Both the position numbers and the translations under genes were made by a program. Under the pieces are notes generated by a model. It worked only from the letters and a program-made list of their open reading frames with translations. It did no database searches and was not told the DNA's origin. DNA of 21,885 bases from Candidatus Omnitrophota bacterium (lineage in GTDB: Bacteria > Ratteibacteria > UBA8468 > B48-G9 > JAFGKM01): NCBI GenBank assembly GCA_023818785.1, contig JAMWCO010000004.1:1-21885 (forward strand), written 5' to 3'. This document shows, piece by piece, positions 7,833 to 15,602 of the stretch. The first letter of the stretch is position 1; the number at the start of each line of letters is the position of its first letter.

Positions 7833-10046
7833 ATGGGGAAGGATATCAGGAAGTTTGTTGAAGAGTTAATAAGAAAATATAAAGAAAATGTTGTAAAGGT
7901 AATTGAGATAAAAGAAAGAGGAGGACAATTTTATCCTTTGCCAGATTTTATCCTACCACCATTAAAAGAGAAATTGAAAAATAAAGCAATTGCTGGGATT
8001 TATTTACATCAAAAAGGAGCATTAGAAAAATTAAATGAAGGTGAAAATATTATAGTTACAACACCAACAGGGAGTGGGAAAACACTCATTTACAATATTT
8101 TTATTATTAATGAGATTTTAAAAAATTCAGATATTAAATCCCTTTATATTTTCCCAACAAAAGCATTAACGCAGGACCAATTAAAAAATTTAAAAGAATT
8201 TGATGTAAAATGTGAAATTTATGATGGAGATACACCAGAAGATATAAGAAAAAAGATAAGAGCAAATTTACCAAATATACTTTTAACAAATCCAGATATG
8301 CTACATATAGGAATTTTACCTTTCCATGAAAAATGGAGAAGTTTTTTTTCAAAATTAAGATTTATAGTTATTGATGAAATTCACACATATAGAGGAATTT
8401 TTGGAAGCAATGTTTCTCATGTAATAAGAAGATTAAGAAGAATCTGTAATCTATATCAAAGTAATCCACAGTTTATTCTACTTTCTGCAACAATAAATCA
8501 ACCAGAAAGATTTGCTGAAGAATTTGTTGGAGTTAAGTTTTCTACAGTTTGTCAGAGTTCTTCTCCATTGCCTAAAAAATACATAATATTTTGGAATTCA
8601 CAATTTGAATCATATTATATGCAGGCAATCAATCTTTTAAAAGAGAGTATAAATTATGGGCTATCAACAATCCTATTTACAAACAGTAGAAAATCAGCAG
8701 AATTATTACAACTATTGGCTATTAAAAATGATAGAAAAATAGAAAATTTAGTATCTTCATATAGAGCAGGGTACTTACCTGAGGAAAGAAGAGAAATAGA
8801 AAAAAAGTTATTTACTGGACAACTTAAAGGAGTGATATCAACAAGTGCTCTTGAACTTGGGATTGATGTTGGATACCTTGATAATTGTATTTTATTTGGT
8901 TATCCAGGAACAATAATAAGCACTTGGCAGAGAATTGGAAGGGTTGGAAGGAAAAGAGAAGGTCTTGTTATTTTTATGCCACTTGAAGATGCTCTTGACC
9001 AATATTTTATAAGGAATCCAGATGAATTTATAAGTAGGCAATTTGAAGATGTAATAATAAATTTTGAAAATGAAATAATAGCAAGTAACCATTTGAAATG
9101 TGCTTCTTATGAGTATCCAATTAGTTTAGAAAATGATAGAAAAATTTATGGAGATATATTGGTCAGAATAATTGAAAAAGAAAAATTTTCAAAAACAAAA
9201 GATAATAGATATTTTTATTCAGGAAGACCAATACACTGGAATTTAAACTTAAGAAGTATAGGAGATATTTATTCAATATTTGATATAGATGAAGAAAAAC
9301 AAGTAGAAGAAATAGAAGAAGATAAACTCTTTTTTGAATGTTATCCAGGAGCAATCTATTTACATAAAGGGAAAAAATACCAGGTTATTTTTATAAATTT
9401 TGAAAATAAGATGGTAGTTGTTGAAAAAAATTATGGTGATTATTATACTCAACCAAACTGGTGGGAAAAAATTGATATTTTAAATATTGAAAAAGAGAAA
9501 GGGAAAGAATTTGAAATAAAATTTGGAGAGATAGAAGTTACAAAACAGGTTGTAAGTTATGAGAAAAGGAGAGAAAGAGATAAAACATTGATAGGGACAT
9601 ATATGTTAAGTTTACCTTCACAGAAATTTAAGACACAATCATTGTGGATTGAAATCCCTGAAAAGGTTGTTTATGAAATGAAAGAGAAAAAATTTGATTT
9701 TCCAGGAAGTATTCATGCTTTAGAACATTCAATGATAGGGATTTTCCCACTTGTTGTTACATGTGATAGATTTGATATTGGTGGATATTCCTTTCCATTT
9801 CATCAAGATACAGAAAAGGCAACAATTTTTATATATGATGGTTATCCAGGAGGATTAGGAATTACAAAAATTGGATTTGAAAGAATAGATAGAATAATTG
9901 AAATTGCTTACCAGTCAGTTTTAAATTGTAAATGTGAAATGGGTTGCCCTTCTTGTATTGTTTCCCCAAAATGTGGTAATAATAATCGACCTTTAAGTAA
10001 ATCTGGTTGTCTATATTTATACAATTTTTTATTTAAATTTCAATAA
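7833..10046 (+). CDS. mrfA: MrfA/YprA-like DEAD/DEAH helicase with DUF1998 cysteine domain
   Basis: This is a superfamily 2 ATP-dependent helicase of 737 residues. Motif I is TPTGSGKT (77-84), motif II DEIH (181-184), motif III SAT (218-220). The C-terminal RecA lobe has TSALELGIDVG and QRIGRVGRKREG. The end carries C699, C701, C705, C708 and C714 (NCKCEMGCPSCIVSPKCG) plus C726, the cysteine cluster of DUF1998 that binds metal in Bacillus subtilis MrfA. Length and domain order match MrfA/YprA, a 3'-5' helicase used in repair of mitomycin-type damage. No nuclease partner lies beside it. It is flanked upstream by transposon debris and overlaps the small - strand gene by 18 bases at its 3' end. 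The family is certain; the repair role is inferred from the family. Confidence 0.85.
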   Translation: MGKDIRKFVEELIRKYKENVVKVIEIKERGGQFYPLPDFILPPLKEKLKNKAIAGIYLHQKGALEKLNEGENIIVTTPTGSGKTLIYNIFIINEILKNSDIKSLYIFPTKALTQDQLKNLKEFDVKCEIYDGDTPEDIRKKIRANLPNILLTNPDMLHIGILPFHEKWRSFFSKLRFIVIDEIHTYRGIFGSNVSHVIRRLRRICNLYQSNPQFILLSATINQPERFAEEFVGVKFSTVCQSSSPLPKKYIIFWNSQFESYYMQAINLLKESINYGLSTILFTNSRKSAELLQLLAIKNDRKIENLVSSYRAGYLPEERREIEKKLFTGQLKGVISTSALELGIDVGYLDNCILFGYPGTIISTWQRIGRVGRKREGLVIFMPLEDALDQYFIRNPDEFISRQFEDVIINFENEIIASNHLKCASYEYPISLENDRKIYGDILVRIIEKEKFSKTKDNRYFYSGRPIHWNLNLRSIGDIYSIFDIDEEKQVEEIEEDKLFFECYPGAIYLHKGKKYQVIFINFENKMVVVEKNYGDYYTQPNWWEKIDILNIEKEKGKEFEIKFGEIEVTKQVVSYEKRRERDKTLIGTYMLSLPSQKFKTQSLWIEIPEKVVYEMKEKKFDFPGSIHALEHSMIGIFPLVVTCDRFDIGGYSFPFHQDTEKATIFIYDGYPGGLGITKIGFERIDRIIEIAYQSVLNCKCEMGCPSCIVSPKCGNNNRPLSKSGCLYLYNFLFKFQ

Positions 10047-10370
10047 TTCTCTTGTTTTTGATGCTTCTGCTGAAATTAATGTAGCAATATAATTTAAAAT
10101 TTGTTGTGTATCCTTTCTCATTTCTTCAATCATTTGTTGTGTTCTTTGGTTTCCTTCTTCAATCAATTTTTCAATCCTTCTATCCCCTCTTTCTATAAGT
10201 TCTTGGCTCCTTTGATTTACTCCTTCAATAAGTTGTTTTGCTCTCTCATCTTCTGTTTTTATCAATATTTCTGTTCTTTTAGTAAAATAATGGGATAAAT
10301 ATAAACTTAAAAATCCAAGAAGAACACTCAAAAATCCTAAAATTAAACTTGCAACAATTATGCCATTCAT
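10029..10370 (-). CDS. Small membrane-anchored hendecad coiled-coil protein
   Basis: This protein of 113 residues has one N-terminal membrane helix (IIVASLILGFLSVLLGFLSL, 4-23), a YFTKR boundary, and a long charged helix. The helix is built of 11-residue repeats in exact register: ILIKTEDERAK (35-45), QLIEGVNQRSQ (46-56), ELIERGDRRIE (57-67), KLIEEGNQRTQ (68-78) and QMIEEMRKDTQ (79-89), with QILNYIATLIS continuing the pattern. Such hendecads form right-handed or straight coiled coils. Repeat-rich single-pass proteins of this kind occur in many bacteria and archaea without known function. GGAGAAAGT-ATG gives a good ribosome site. The gene converges on the helicase gene and overlaps its last 18 bases, and it lies downstream of the alcohol dehydrogenase in a possible two-gene - strand unit. 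Confidence 0.7.
   Translation of the reverse strand: MNGIIVASLILGFLSVLLGFLSLYLSHYFTKRTEILIKTEDERAKQLIEGVNQRSQELIERGDRRIEKLIEEGNQRTQQMIEEMRKDTQQILNYIATLISAEASKTRELLKFK
10104..10268 (-). repeat. Five tandem 33-base (11-residue) coding repeats
   Basis: Five consecutive 33-base units inside the small coiled-coil gene encode the consensus (x)LIE(x)G(N/D)xR(x)(Q/E). The units are diverged at base level but keep perfect length and register with no insertions, so selection on helix periodicity is likely. Unit number could vary by slippage or recombination. Confidence 0.75.
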
Positions 10371-10400
10371 ACTTTCTCCTTTTTTATTTATTATACCTTA

Positions 10401-11570
10401 TTAATAAGCATTTTTATATATTTGTATTATATGTTCTTTTGTGATTGGGTATGGATTATTTTCAATAGGAACTTGAACCTGTAATGCTTCTTCAGCAAGT
10501 TGATTAAAAGTTTCAAATTGAATATTAAAATTCCTTAATCTCGGTATATTAAGTTTCTCATTTAATTTTTTAATTTCTTTTATAAGTAGGTGTGATTTAA
10601 AATCTTCACTTTTATCTTTATATTGAGGCATAACATAATCTATTATATTTGCAAATTTACTTTTTATAGTAAAGGATTTATCATTTTCAATGTCAGAATC
10701 AAGAACATAAGGAAGTAGCATCGCATTTCCAACTCCATGGGGTATACCATATCTACCACCAAGAGGATATGACATTGAATGAACAGCAGTAACTCCTGCA
10801 TTAGCAAGCCCAATACCACCTAAAAAACTTCCATATAACATATTTTCTCTTGCTTTAATATCCTCTCCTTCTATATAAACTTTATAAATATTGTTCCAGA
10901 TTAATCTCATAGAACTAAGTGATATAATTTCTGTAAGGAAATTTGCTTTCCTTGATATATAACTTTCAATTGCATGACAAAAAGCATCAAGACCAGTAGA
11001 AGCAGTTACATCAGGTGGTAAAGGAATTGTTAAAACAGGGTCAAGAATGGCATAATCAGGATATAAATAAGGACTATTAATCCCCCCTTTTCTTTTTAAA
11101 TCCTTTCTTATAAAAACAGCAGTATATGTTACTTCGCTTCCAGTTCCAGCAGTTGTTGGTATCATAATTTTTGGTACACCTGGTTTTGGAACTTTGTTTA
11201 GTCCTTGATAATCTTCTATATATCCATCATTTGTTATTAATATACTTGCTGCCTTTGCAGTATCAAGAACACTTCCTCCACCTATTCCACATACAACATC
11301 ACATTTGTTTTTCTTTGCAAATTTACCACATTCATTTCCTATTTCTGTATCTGGCTCTACTTCAATTTTGTCAAAAATAAAAAATTTTATATTTTCCTTT
11401 TGTAAAATCTTCAATATGTCAGAAAAAAATATTGTTTTTGAGAAAGTTTTATCCACAACAATTAGAAGATTTTTACAATTAAGAGATTTGACTATGGATG
11501 GTAAAGAAGAAATAGAGTTTGCACCATAAATCACTTCTGGTTTACATAAAAATTGAAATTTTTTAATCAT
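10401..11570 (-). CDS. Iron-containing alcohol dehydrogenase
   Basis: This is a group III (Fe-type) NAD(P)-dependent alcohol dehydrogenase of 389 residues, the usual family size. The nucleotide-binding loop is GIGGGSVLDTAKA (95-107), followed by PTTAGTGSEVT (138-148). The metal ligands are all present: D195 and H199 in LDAFCHAIESY, H264 in AVHSMSYPLGG and H278 in IPHGVGNAMLLPYVL. It would interconvert an alcohol and an aldehyde or ketone in the cytoplasm; the substrate (ethanol, butanol, 1,3-propanediol, lactaldehyde and others) cannot be read from sequence. It is transcribed away from the glutamate dehydrogenase across a 93-base region. No ribosome site precedes the ATG, which instead follows a strong -10 box by 7 bases, suggesting a leaderless mRNA. 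Confidence 0.9.
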   Translation of the reverse strand: MIKKFQFLCKPEVIYGANSISSLPSIVKSLNCKNLLIVVDKTFSKTIFFSDILKILQKENIKFFIFDKIEVEPDTEIGNECGKFAKKNKCDVVCGIGGGSVLDTAKAASILITNDGYIEDYQGLNKVPKPGVPKIMIPTTAGTGSEVTYTAVFIRKDLKRKGGINSPYLYPDYAILDPVLTIPLPPDVTASTGLDAFCHAIESYISRKANFLTEIISLSSMRLIWNNIYKVYIEGEDIKARENMLYGSFLGGIGLANAGVTAVHSMSYPLGGRYGIPHGVGNAMLLPYVLDSDIENDKSFTIKSKFANIIDYVMPQYKDKSEDFKSHLLIKEIKKLNEKLNIPRLRNFNIQFETFNQLAEEALQVQVPIENNPYPITKEHIIQIYKNAY

Positions 11571-11577
11571 AAAAATT

Positions 11578-11605
11578 ATTATATACTTTAAATATGGAAA
11601 GTCAA
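11578..11605 (-). promoter_or_regulatory. Promoter of the alcohol dehydrogenase gene
   Basis: On the - strand TTGACT (11605-11600) is followed after 16 bases by a perfect TATAAT (11583-11578). The ATG at 11570 lies 7 bases past the -10 box, so the start point should fall on or next to the start codon. Absence of a Shine-Dalgarno sequence is consistent with leaderless translation. Confidence 0.6.
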
Positions 11606-11634
11606 ATTTGCTAATTTTAAAATTTTGTGATAAA

Positions 11635-11650
11635 TTTACAAAAATGTAAA
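11635..11650. promoter_or_regulatory. Palindrome TTTACA-N4-TGTAAA before glutamate dehydrogenase
   Basis: TTTACAAAAATGTAAA is an inverted repeat with two perfect 6-base arms. It sits directly in front of AAAGGAGG (11651-11658), within the presumed 5' leader of the glutamate dehydrogenase gene. A weak promoter (TTGCTA 11608-11613, ATAAAT 11630-11635) precedes and touches it, so a bound protein would block transcription there. It shares TTTACAAA with the palindrome at 14103-14118. The operator role is inference; A/T-rich palindromes are common in such DNA. Confidence 0.35.
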
Positions 11651-11663
11651 AAAGGAGGAAAAA

Positions 11664-12875
11664 GTGGCTATTGTTAAACTTGAAGAAATTAGAAATTTTA
11701 TTGATATTTCACCTGCTTCAGAAATGTTACTTGAAAAAAATGAGAAAGAAATAAGTTTTTCTGTTAATTTTAAAACAAAAGATAATGAAATTGTCTTTTG
11801 TGATGCCTATGTTGTTTACCATAATGTTGTTTTAGGACCTGCGAAGGGTGGGATAAGAATGGCTCCTAATGTTTCTTTAGAAGAAACAAGACGGCTTGCT
11901 AAAATAATGACATATAAAAATGCTTTAACTGAACTTCCTTTTGGTGGTGGGAAATCTGGTATTAAACTTCCAGATAATAAAGATATTGATGAATTTACAA
12001 GGATTGCAATTTTTAAAGAATATGTTCATATGATAAGGGAAGAACTTGTTGCAGGTCATTATATTCCTGCTCCAGACTTTGGGACAGACCAGTTTGATAT
12101 GGCGGTAATTTATGGAGAACTTCATATTCCGGAATGTGTTACAGGGAAACCTGTAAAGATAGGAGGTCTTCCTGGTAGATTAGAAGCGACAGGTAGATCA
12201 GTTGCGACTTCAACAAAATTATATGTTAATGATATTATGAAGGAAGATTTGAAAAATATTAAAATTGCAATACAAGGTTTTGGAAATGTTGGAAGATGGA
12301 CATCATATTTTCTTTATAAATGGGGTGCTAAAATAATTGCAGTTTCAGATATAAATGGAGGTATTTATAATGAAAATGGTTTTGATATTGAAAAACTTTT
12401 TAAATATGCTCCTACAAAAGATATAACAATCTCTGATTATCCTGAAGGTGAAAAAATTACAAATAAAGAACTACTTGAAATGGAAATAGATGTTTTAATC
12501 CCATGTGCTACTGAGAGTGTAATTAATAAAGAAAATGCTAATAATATAAAATGTAAAGTTATAATAGAGGGAGCAAATGACCCTGTAACTGAAGAAGGTG
12601 ATGAGATTCTCAAAAATAAAGGTATTGAAATATTACCTGATTTTTTATGTAATTCTGGAGGTGTAATTGCTTCTTATATAGAATGGAGAAATGCAAAATC
12701 AGGTAATCAGACAGAAAAAGAAGACACTTTTAATGAAATTGATAAGAAAATAACAAAATGTTTTTATAAAATTAAAGAGATGAAAGAAAAACTAAATATA
12801 ACTTATCGTCAAACAGCAACAATTTTAGCAGTTAAATTTTTAATTGAAGCAATGCATGAAAGAAGGTGGATTTAA
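11664..12875 (+). CDS. Glu/Leu/Phe/Val dehydrogenase (glutamate dehydrogenase type)
   Basis: This protein of 403 residues catalyses NAD(P)-dependent oxidative deamination of an amino acid, or the reverse ammonia assimilation. Conserved sites are GPAKGGIRMAP (58-68, substrate binding), K97 in LPFGGGKSGI, D138 in PAPDFGT, and a Rossmann fold GFGNVG (205-210). An acid (D229) ends the second Rossmann strand, which favours NAD. LIPCATESVINKEN and LPDFLCNSGGVIASYIEW complete the family pattern. Length suits hexameric glutamate dehydrogenases, but leucine or valine dehydrogenase activity cannot be excluded. GTG is the start, with AAAGGAGG five bases upstream. Its 3' end meets the Gfo/Idh gene tail to tail with one base between. 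Oxoacids made here could feed the ferredoxin oxidoreductase encoded further right. Confidence 0.9.
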   Translation: MAIVKLEEIRNFIDISPASEMLLEKNEKEISFSVNFKTKDNEIVFCDAYVVYHNVVLGPAKGGIRMAPNVSLEETRRLAKIMTYKNALTELPFGGGKSGIKLPDNKDIDEFTRIAIFKEYVHMIREELVAGHYIPAPDFGTDQFDMAVIYGELHIPECVTGKPVKIGGLPGRLEATGRSVATSTKLYVNDIMKEDLKNIKIAIQGFGNVGRWTSYFLYKWGAKIIAVSDINGGIYNENGFDIEKLFKYAPTKDITISDYPEGEKITNKELLEMEIDVLIPCATESVINKENANNIKCKVIIEGANDPVTEEGDEILKNKGIEILPDFLCNSGGVIASYIEWRNAKSGNQTEKEDTFNEIDKKITKCFYKIKEMKEKLNITYRQTATILAVKFLIEAMHERRWI

Positions 12876-12876
12876 A

Positions 12877-14031
12877 TTATTTAATTTTTTTCGCAATATT
12901 AGGATCAGTTACCCTTTGAACCTTTACAACTTTCTTTGGTTTTGATGTCTTTTTTAATTCTTCCATTAAATCATCATATTCTCTTCTATCAACTGGAATC
13001 TCTACTGGCTTATTTTTCTTTCCAGAAAGAATACAAGCATTTATAAATTCAACACTATTTAATCCTTCTTCTCCTTTAACAATCAACTCTTCTCCATATA
13101 AAATTTTTCTTGCAAAATTTCTTATTATTACAGCATGTCCTGTTTCAACATTTGAACTAATCTCAATCTTTTCTTCTGTATACCTTAAAGATGCCCACAT
13201 ATCTGGTGCTTTTTTTGTAAATTCTGAAATTGGACTTTCAAAAGAATAGAAAGTTAAACTATGTCCTATAATTATAAGTTTTCCTTTATCACCAGTTATT
13301 TCAAGATGGAAAGGTCCAACTGGTTCACATGTAGAAGTGTAATACCAACCTAATGCTCCATTTTCATATTCTAAAACTGCACTAACTTCATCTTCTACTT
13401 CTATATCATGTAATTTTGTCCTTGTTTTTGCCTCAATCTTTTTAGGGAGTCCTGCAAGTTGAGTGAATAGGTCTATAGTATGGGGTGCTTGATTTATTAA
13501 AACTCCTCCACCTTCTCCAATCCATGTTGCTCTCCATGTTCCGCTATCATAATATGCCTGGGACCTATACCATGGATCTATACAAACACTTTTTTGAATT
13601 CCACCAAGTAAACCACTTTTAACAATATCTTTTGCTTTTTTAAATAATGGTTCTGTCCTTCTTTGAAACATAATAGAAAAAACTTTCCCTGATTTCTTTG
13701 CTGCTTCTATCATTTTATCTGCATCTGAAACTTTAACTGCAATTGGTTTTTCACTTAAAACATGTAATCCATTTTCAAAAGCAAAAATACTTATTTCAGG
13801 ATGAAACCAGTGAGGTGTAGCAACTATTACTGCATCACATAAACCACTTTTTATTAAATCCTTATAATCAGTAAAATATTTTACTTTAAATTCCTCTCCT
13901 CTTTCTCTTGCAACATTTTCATCAACATCGGATACACATGTCAGTTCTGTCTCTTGTATTGATTTTACGCTTTTACAATGTGCATAACCCATCCCTCCAA
14001 CTCCAATTATTCCAACTCTAACTTTTTCCAT
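12877..14031 (-). CDS. Gfo/Idh/MocA family NAD(P)-dependent oxidoreductase
   Basis: This protein of 384 residues has an N-terminal Rossmann fold, GIIGVGGMG (7-15), then SDVDEN, VIVATPHWFHPE and the family signature SEKPIAVK with EKP at 94-96. The C-terminal alpha/beta domain contains GGGVLINQAPHTIDLF (174-189), where H184 and D187 occupy the usual catalytic positions. Members oxidise or reduce sugars, inositols and other cyclic polyols; the substrate here is unknown. A clear ribosome site (AGGAGG) precedes the ATG. It fits a sugar-degrading lifestyle together with the glycosidase-like genes at the left, though it is transcribed on its own from a separate promoter. Confidence 0.9.
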   Translation of the reverse strand: MEKVRVGIIGVGGMGYAHCKSVKSIQETELTCVSDVDENVARERGEEFKVKYFTDYKDLIKSGLCDAVIVATPHWFHPEISIFAFENGLHVLSEKPIAVKVSDADKMIEAAKKSGKVFSIMFQRRTEPLFKKAKDIVKSGLLGGIQKSVCIDPWYRSQAYYDSGTWRATWIGEGGGVLINQAPHTIDLFTQLAGLPKKIEAKTRTKLHDIEVEDEVSAVLEYENGALGWYYTSTCEPVGPFHLEITGDKGKLIIIGHSLTFYSFESPISEFTKKAPDMWASLRYTEEKIEISSNVETGHAVIIRNFARKILYGEELIVKGEEGLNSVEFINACILSGKKNKPVEIPVDRREYDDLMEELKKTSKPKKVVKVQRVTDPNIAKKIK

Positions 14032-14056
14032 TTTTTTCCTCCTATTTTAATTTTTT

Positions 14057-14085
14057 ATTTTATTAAATCTAAAATAAAAAGTCAA
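14057..14085 (-). promoter_or_regulatory. Promoter of the Gfo/Idh gene
   Basis: On the - strand TTGACT (14085-14080), a 17-base spacer and TAAAAT (14062-14057) precede the AGGAGG-ATG of the oxidoreductase gene. A second TTGACA (14097-14092) lies 12 bases farther upstream and could be an alternative -35 box. Confidence 0.5.
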
Positions 14086-14102
14086 GAAGTTTGTCAAATT
14101 TT

Positions 14103-14118
14103 TTTGTAAGTTTACAAA
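14103..14118. promoter_or_regulatory. 16-base palindrome, candidate operator
   Basis: TTTGTAAGTTTACAAA has two perfect 7-base arms around a 2-base centre. It lies just upstream of the -35 boxes of the Gfo/Idh gene (14080-14097), the position of an activator or repressor site. Sugar-responsive LacI-type proteins bind sites of this general size, but no regulator gene is in the window. Confidence 0.45.
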
Positions 14119-14198
14119 CTCCTAATGACATTGAAAAAATTTAATTTCTCATAAGGTATTTTTCTGCATCTTATTTCCAAGGACGGTCCTCCGAAAAA

Positions 14199-14378
14199 TT
14201 AAAAAGCCTGTTGTTTCATTAATTTTTCTACACCAAAATCTTTTCCCAATTTACTTTTCTCATCCCAATCCCCAAATTTCTTCACAAACTTATCTAAACT
14301 TTTAACTCCCTTATAAAATTTTCTTAGAGGTGGATATTTTCGTATAGATTTTTTAATGAGGCAATTCGTTTTCTTGAC
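14199..14378 (-). pseudogene. Remnant coding frame inside the inverted repeat
   Basis: On the - strand 59 codons are open to TAA at 14201-14199. They read KKTNCLIKKSIRKYPPLRKF, then YKGVKSLDKFVKKFGDWDEK, then SKLGKDFGVEKLMKQQAF. TN-x2-I followed by basic residues and a (G)-KS-(6)-F pattern recalls the C-terminal tails of DDE transposases (TNN.IE...R....G.KS), but the match is too weak to name a family. The frame begins right after a stop (14381-14379). The second repeat copy has several stops in this frame, so the sequence is no longer coding there. Confidence 0.4.
14216..14377 (+). repeat. Decayed mobile-element repeat, copy 1
   Basis: The sequence from 14298 to 14377 matches the reverse complement of 21593-21672 at 77 of 80 positions. 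A second, gapped match (14216-14240, TTCTACAC...) pairs with 21703-21727. The copy ends with GCAATTCGTTTTCTTGA, whose last four bases begin the -35 box of the next gene. The copies lie in inverted orientation about 7.2 kb apart. Together with the broken reading frame they contain, they look like the surviving end of an insertion element. The rest of the 14119-14215 stretch holds no gene; GGAC-G-GTCC at 14181-14189 is a small palindrome without a T-run. Confidence 0.75.
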
Positions 14379-14401
14379 TTAATTTTTTTTTGTTTTATAA
14401 T
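14374..14401 (+). promoter_or_regulatory. Promoter of the M14 peptidase / FAD oxidoreductase pair
   Basis: TTGACT (14374-14379), a 16-base T-rich spacer and a perfect TATAAT (14396-14401). The first four bases of the -35 box are the end of repeat copy 1. Transcription should start near 14408, about 90 bases before the preferred ATG at 14498 and 15 bases before the alternative TTG at 14423. Confidence 0.65.
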
Positions 14402-14497
14402 ACCATAAAACTTTAAATTTAATTGGTATATCTTATTTGTCAGTATTTCAGGAAGAATTGGGACATATTTAAAGAAATATTAGTTAGTATACGAAAA

Positions 14498-15589
14498 ATG
14501 TTTATTATTGATAAAGATTTTCCAGGAGGAAATATTATAGTTGATGAAATAGGAGAAGATTTTGTTAAAATTAGACAAGACCTTTCTTTTACCAGGGAAT
14601 GGTGGTTTTATTGGTGTTTCAGAATAAGAAATGTAAGAGGTAAAAAAATAAAATTTTATTTTACAGATGGAAATGTGTTTGGTTCTATGGGAGTCTGTTT
14701 TAGTAGAAATAGAAAAAAATGGAAATGGCTTGGAAGAGAAAATATAAATAAAAAAGAGAACTCATTTTCTTATAAATTCTCAGATTTTATAAATACAGCA
14801 TATTTTTCTTTCTGTATCCCTTATGTTGAGTATGACTTGAAAAAATTTTTGAAGAAATTTCCAAAAGTTGAGAGGAGAATCCTTACTATTTCTGAAAATA
14901 GGAGAGAAGTTGAGCATCTTATATTAAAATCAGGAAAAAGTAAATTTAAAGTTTTATTAACTGCAAGACATCATGCCTGTGAAACAATGGCTAATTTTTT
15001 ATTAGAAGGGATAATAAATTTCTGGTTTGATAAAAATATAGATAGTAAATTTCTTCAAAAATATATTGATTTTCATATAATCCCATTTATTGATAAAGAT
15101 GGTGTTGAGGAAGGAAGGCAAGGAAAAAATTCTATTCCACACGACCATAATAGAGATTATACAGAATCACCTATTTATTCCTCTACAAGAGCATTAATTA
15201 AAGAAATCTCAAAATGGAATAAAAAATTTATACTATCTATTGATTTTCATTGTCCATATATTGATGAAGAAAAAATTTATATTGTTGAACCACCTTTTAA
15301 AGTAAAAGAAGTTAGAATATTCTCACAAATACTTGAAGAGACAAACAAAAGCAAACTTAAATTTTCTATTAAAGACAATTTACCATTTGGTAAAGGATGG
15401 AATAATAAGGAAGAAGGAGAAGATAAATCCTGTTCATATTATATTGCAAAAAATTTCCCCACAAAATTTTCTTGTTCAATTGAATTCCCATATTCAAAAT
15501 GTGGAAAAGAGATAATAAATGAAAAGAATTCAAGAGAATTTGGATATTATATAGGTAAGTCAATATCAAAATATATTCAACAAATTTAA
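14498..15589 (+). CDS. M14-family zinc carboxypeptidase-like protein
   Basis: This protein has 363 residues from ATG 14498 and no signal peptide. Residues 1-125 form the beta-rich N-terminal domain of cytosolic carboxypeptidase-like M14 enzymes (DKDFPGGNIIVDE near the start; WWFYWCFRI). The catalytic domain has H159 and E162 in ARHHACETM and H251 in SIDFHCPY as zinc ligands, N218-R219 in HNRDY for substrate carboxylate, and E329 in CSIEFPYS as the general base. All key residues are present. It may trim peptides or deacylate or deamidate a modified substrate. A longer form from TTG 14423 (25 extra residues) is open, but family members normally begin just before DFPGGN. Neither start has a good ribosome site. 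The next gene follows by 13 bases, so the two are cotranscribed. Confidence 0.8.
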   Translation: MFIIDKDFPGGNIIVDEIGEDFVKIRQDLSFTREWWFYWCFRIRNVRGKKIKFYFTDGNVFGSMGVCFSRNRKKWKWLGRENINKKENSFSYKFSDFINTAYFSFCIPYVEYDLKKFLKKFPKVERRILTISENRREVEHLILKSGKSKFKVLLTARHHACETMANFLLEGIINFWFDKNIDSKFLQKYIDFHIIPFIDKDGVEEGRQGKNSIPHDHNRDYTESPIYSSTRALIKEISKWNKKFILSIDFHCPYIDEEKIYIVEPPFKVKEVRIFSQILEETNKSKLKFSIKDNLPFGKGWNNKEEGEDKSCSYYIAKNFPTKFSCSIEFPYSKCGKEIINEKNSREFGYYIGKSISKYIQQI

Positions 15590-15602
15590 AAAGGAGCAGA
15601 AG

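Noticed and set aside
10101..10298. + strand frame opposite the hendecad repeats
   Set aside because: It is an antisense shadow; its apparent repeats come from the periodic coding sequence on the other strand.
10397..10408. Perfect palindrome CTTATTAATAAG at the end of the alcohol dehydrogenase gene
   Set aside because: All but two bases are A/T, there is no room for a loop, and it overlaps the stop codon; chance in AT-rich DNA is likely.
12860..12895. TTAAATTATTTAA plus T-run between the converging glutamate dehydrogenase and Gfo/Idh genes
   Set aside because: It is a purely A/T five-pair stem that overlaps both stop codons; too weak to call a terminator.
14181..14191. GC-rich palindrome around GGACGGTCC
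   Set aside because: Short stem with a one-base centre, no T-run, and no second copy found in the window, so no role can be assigned.
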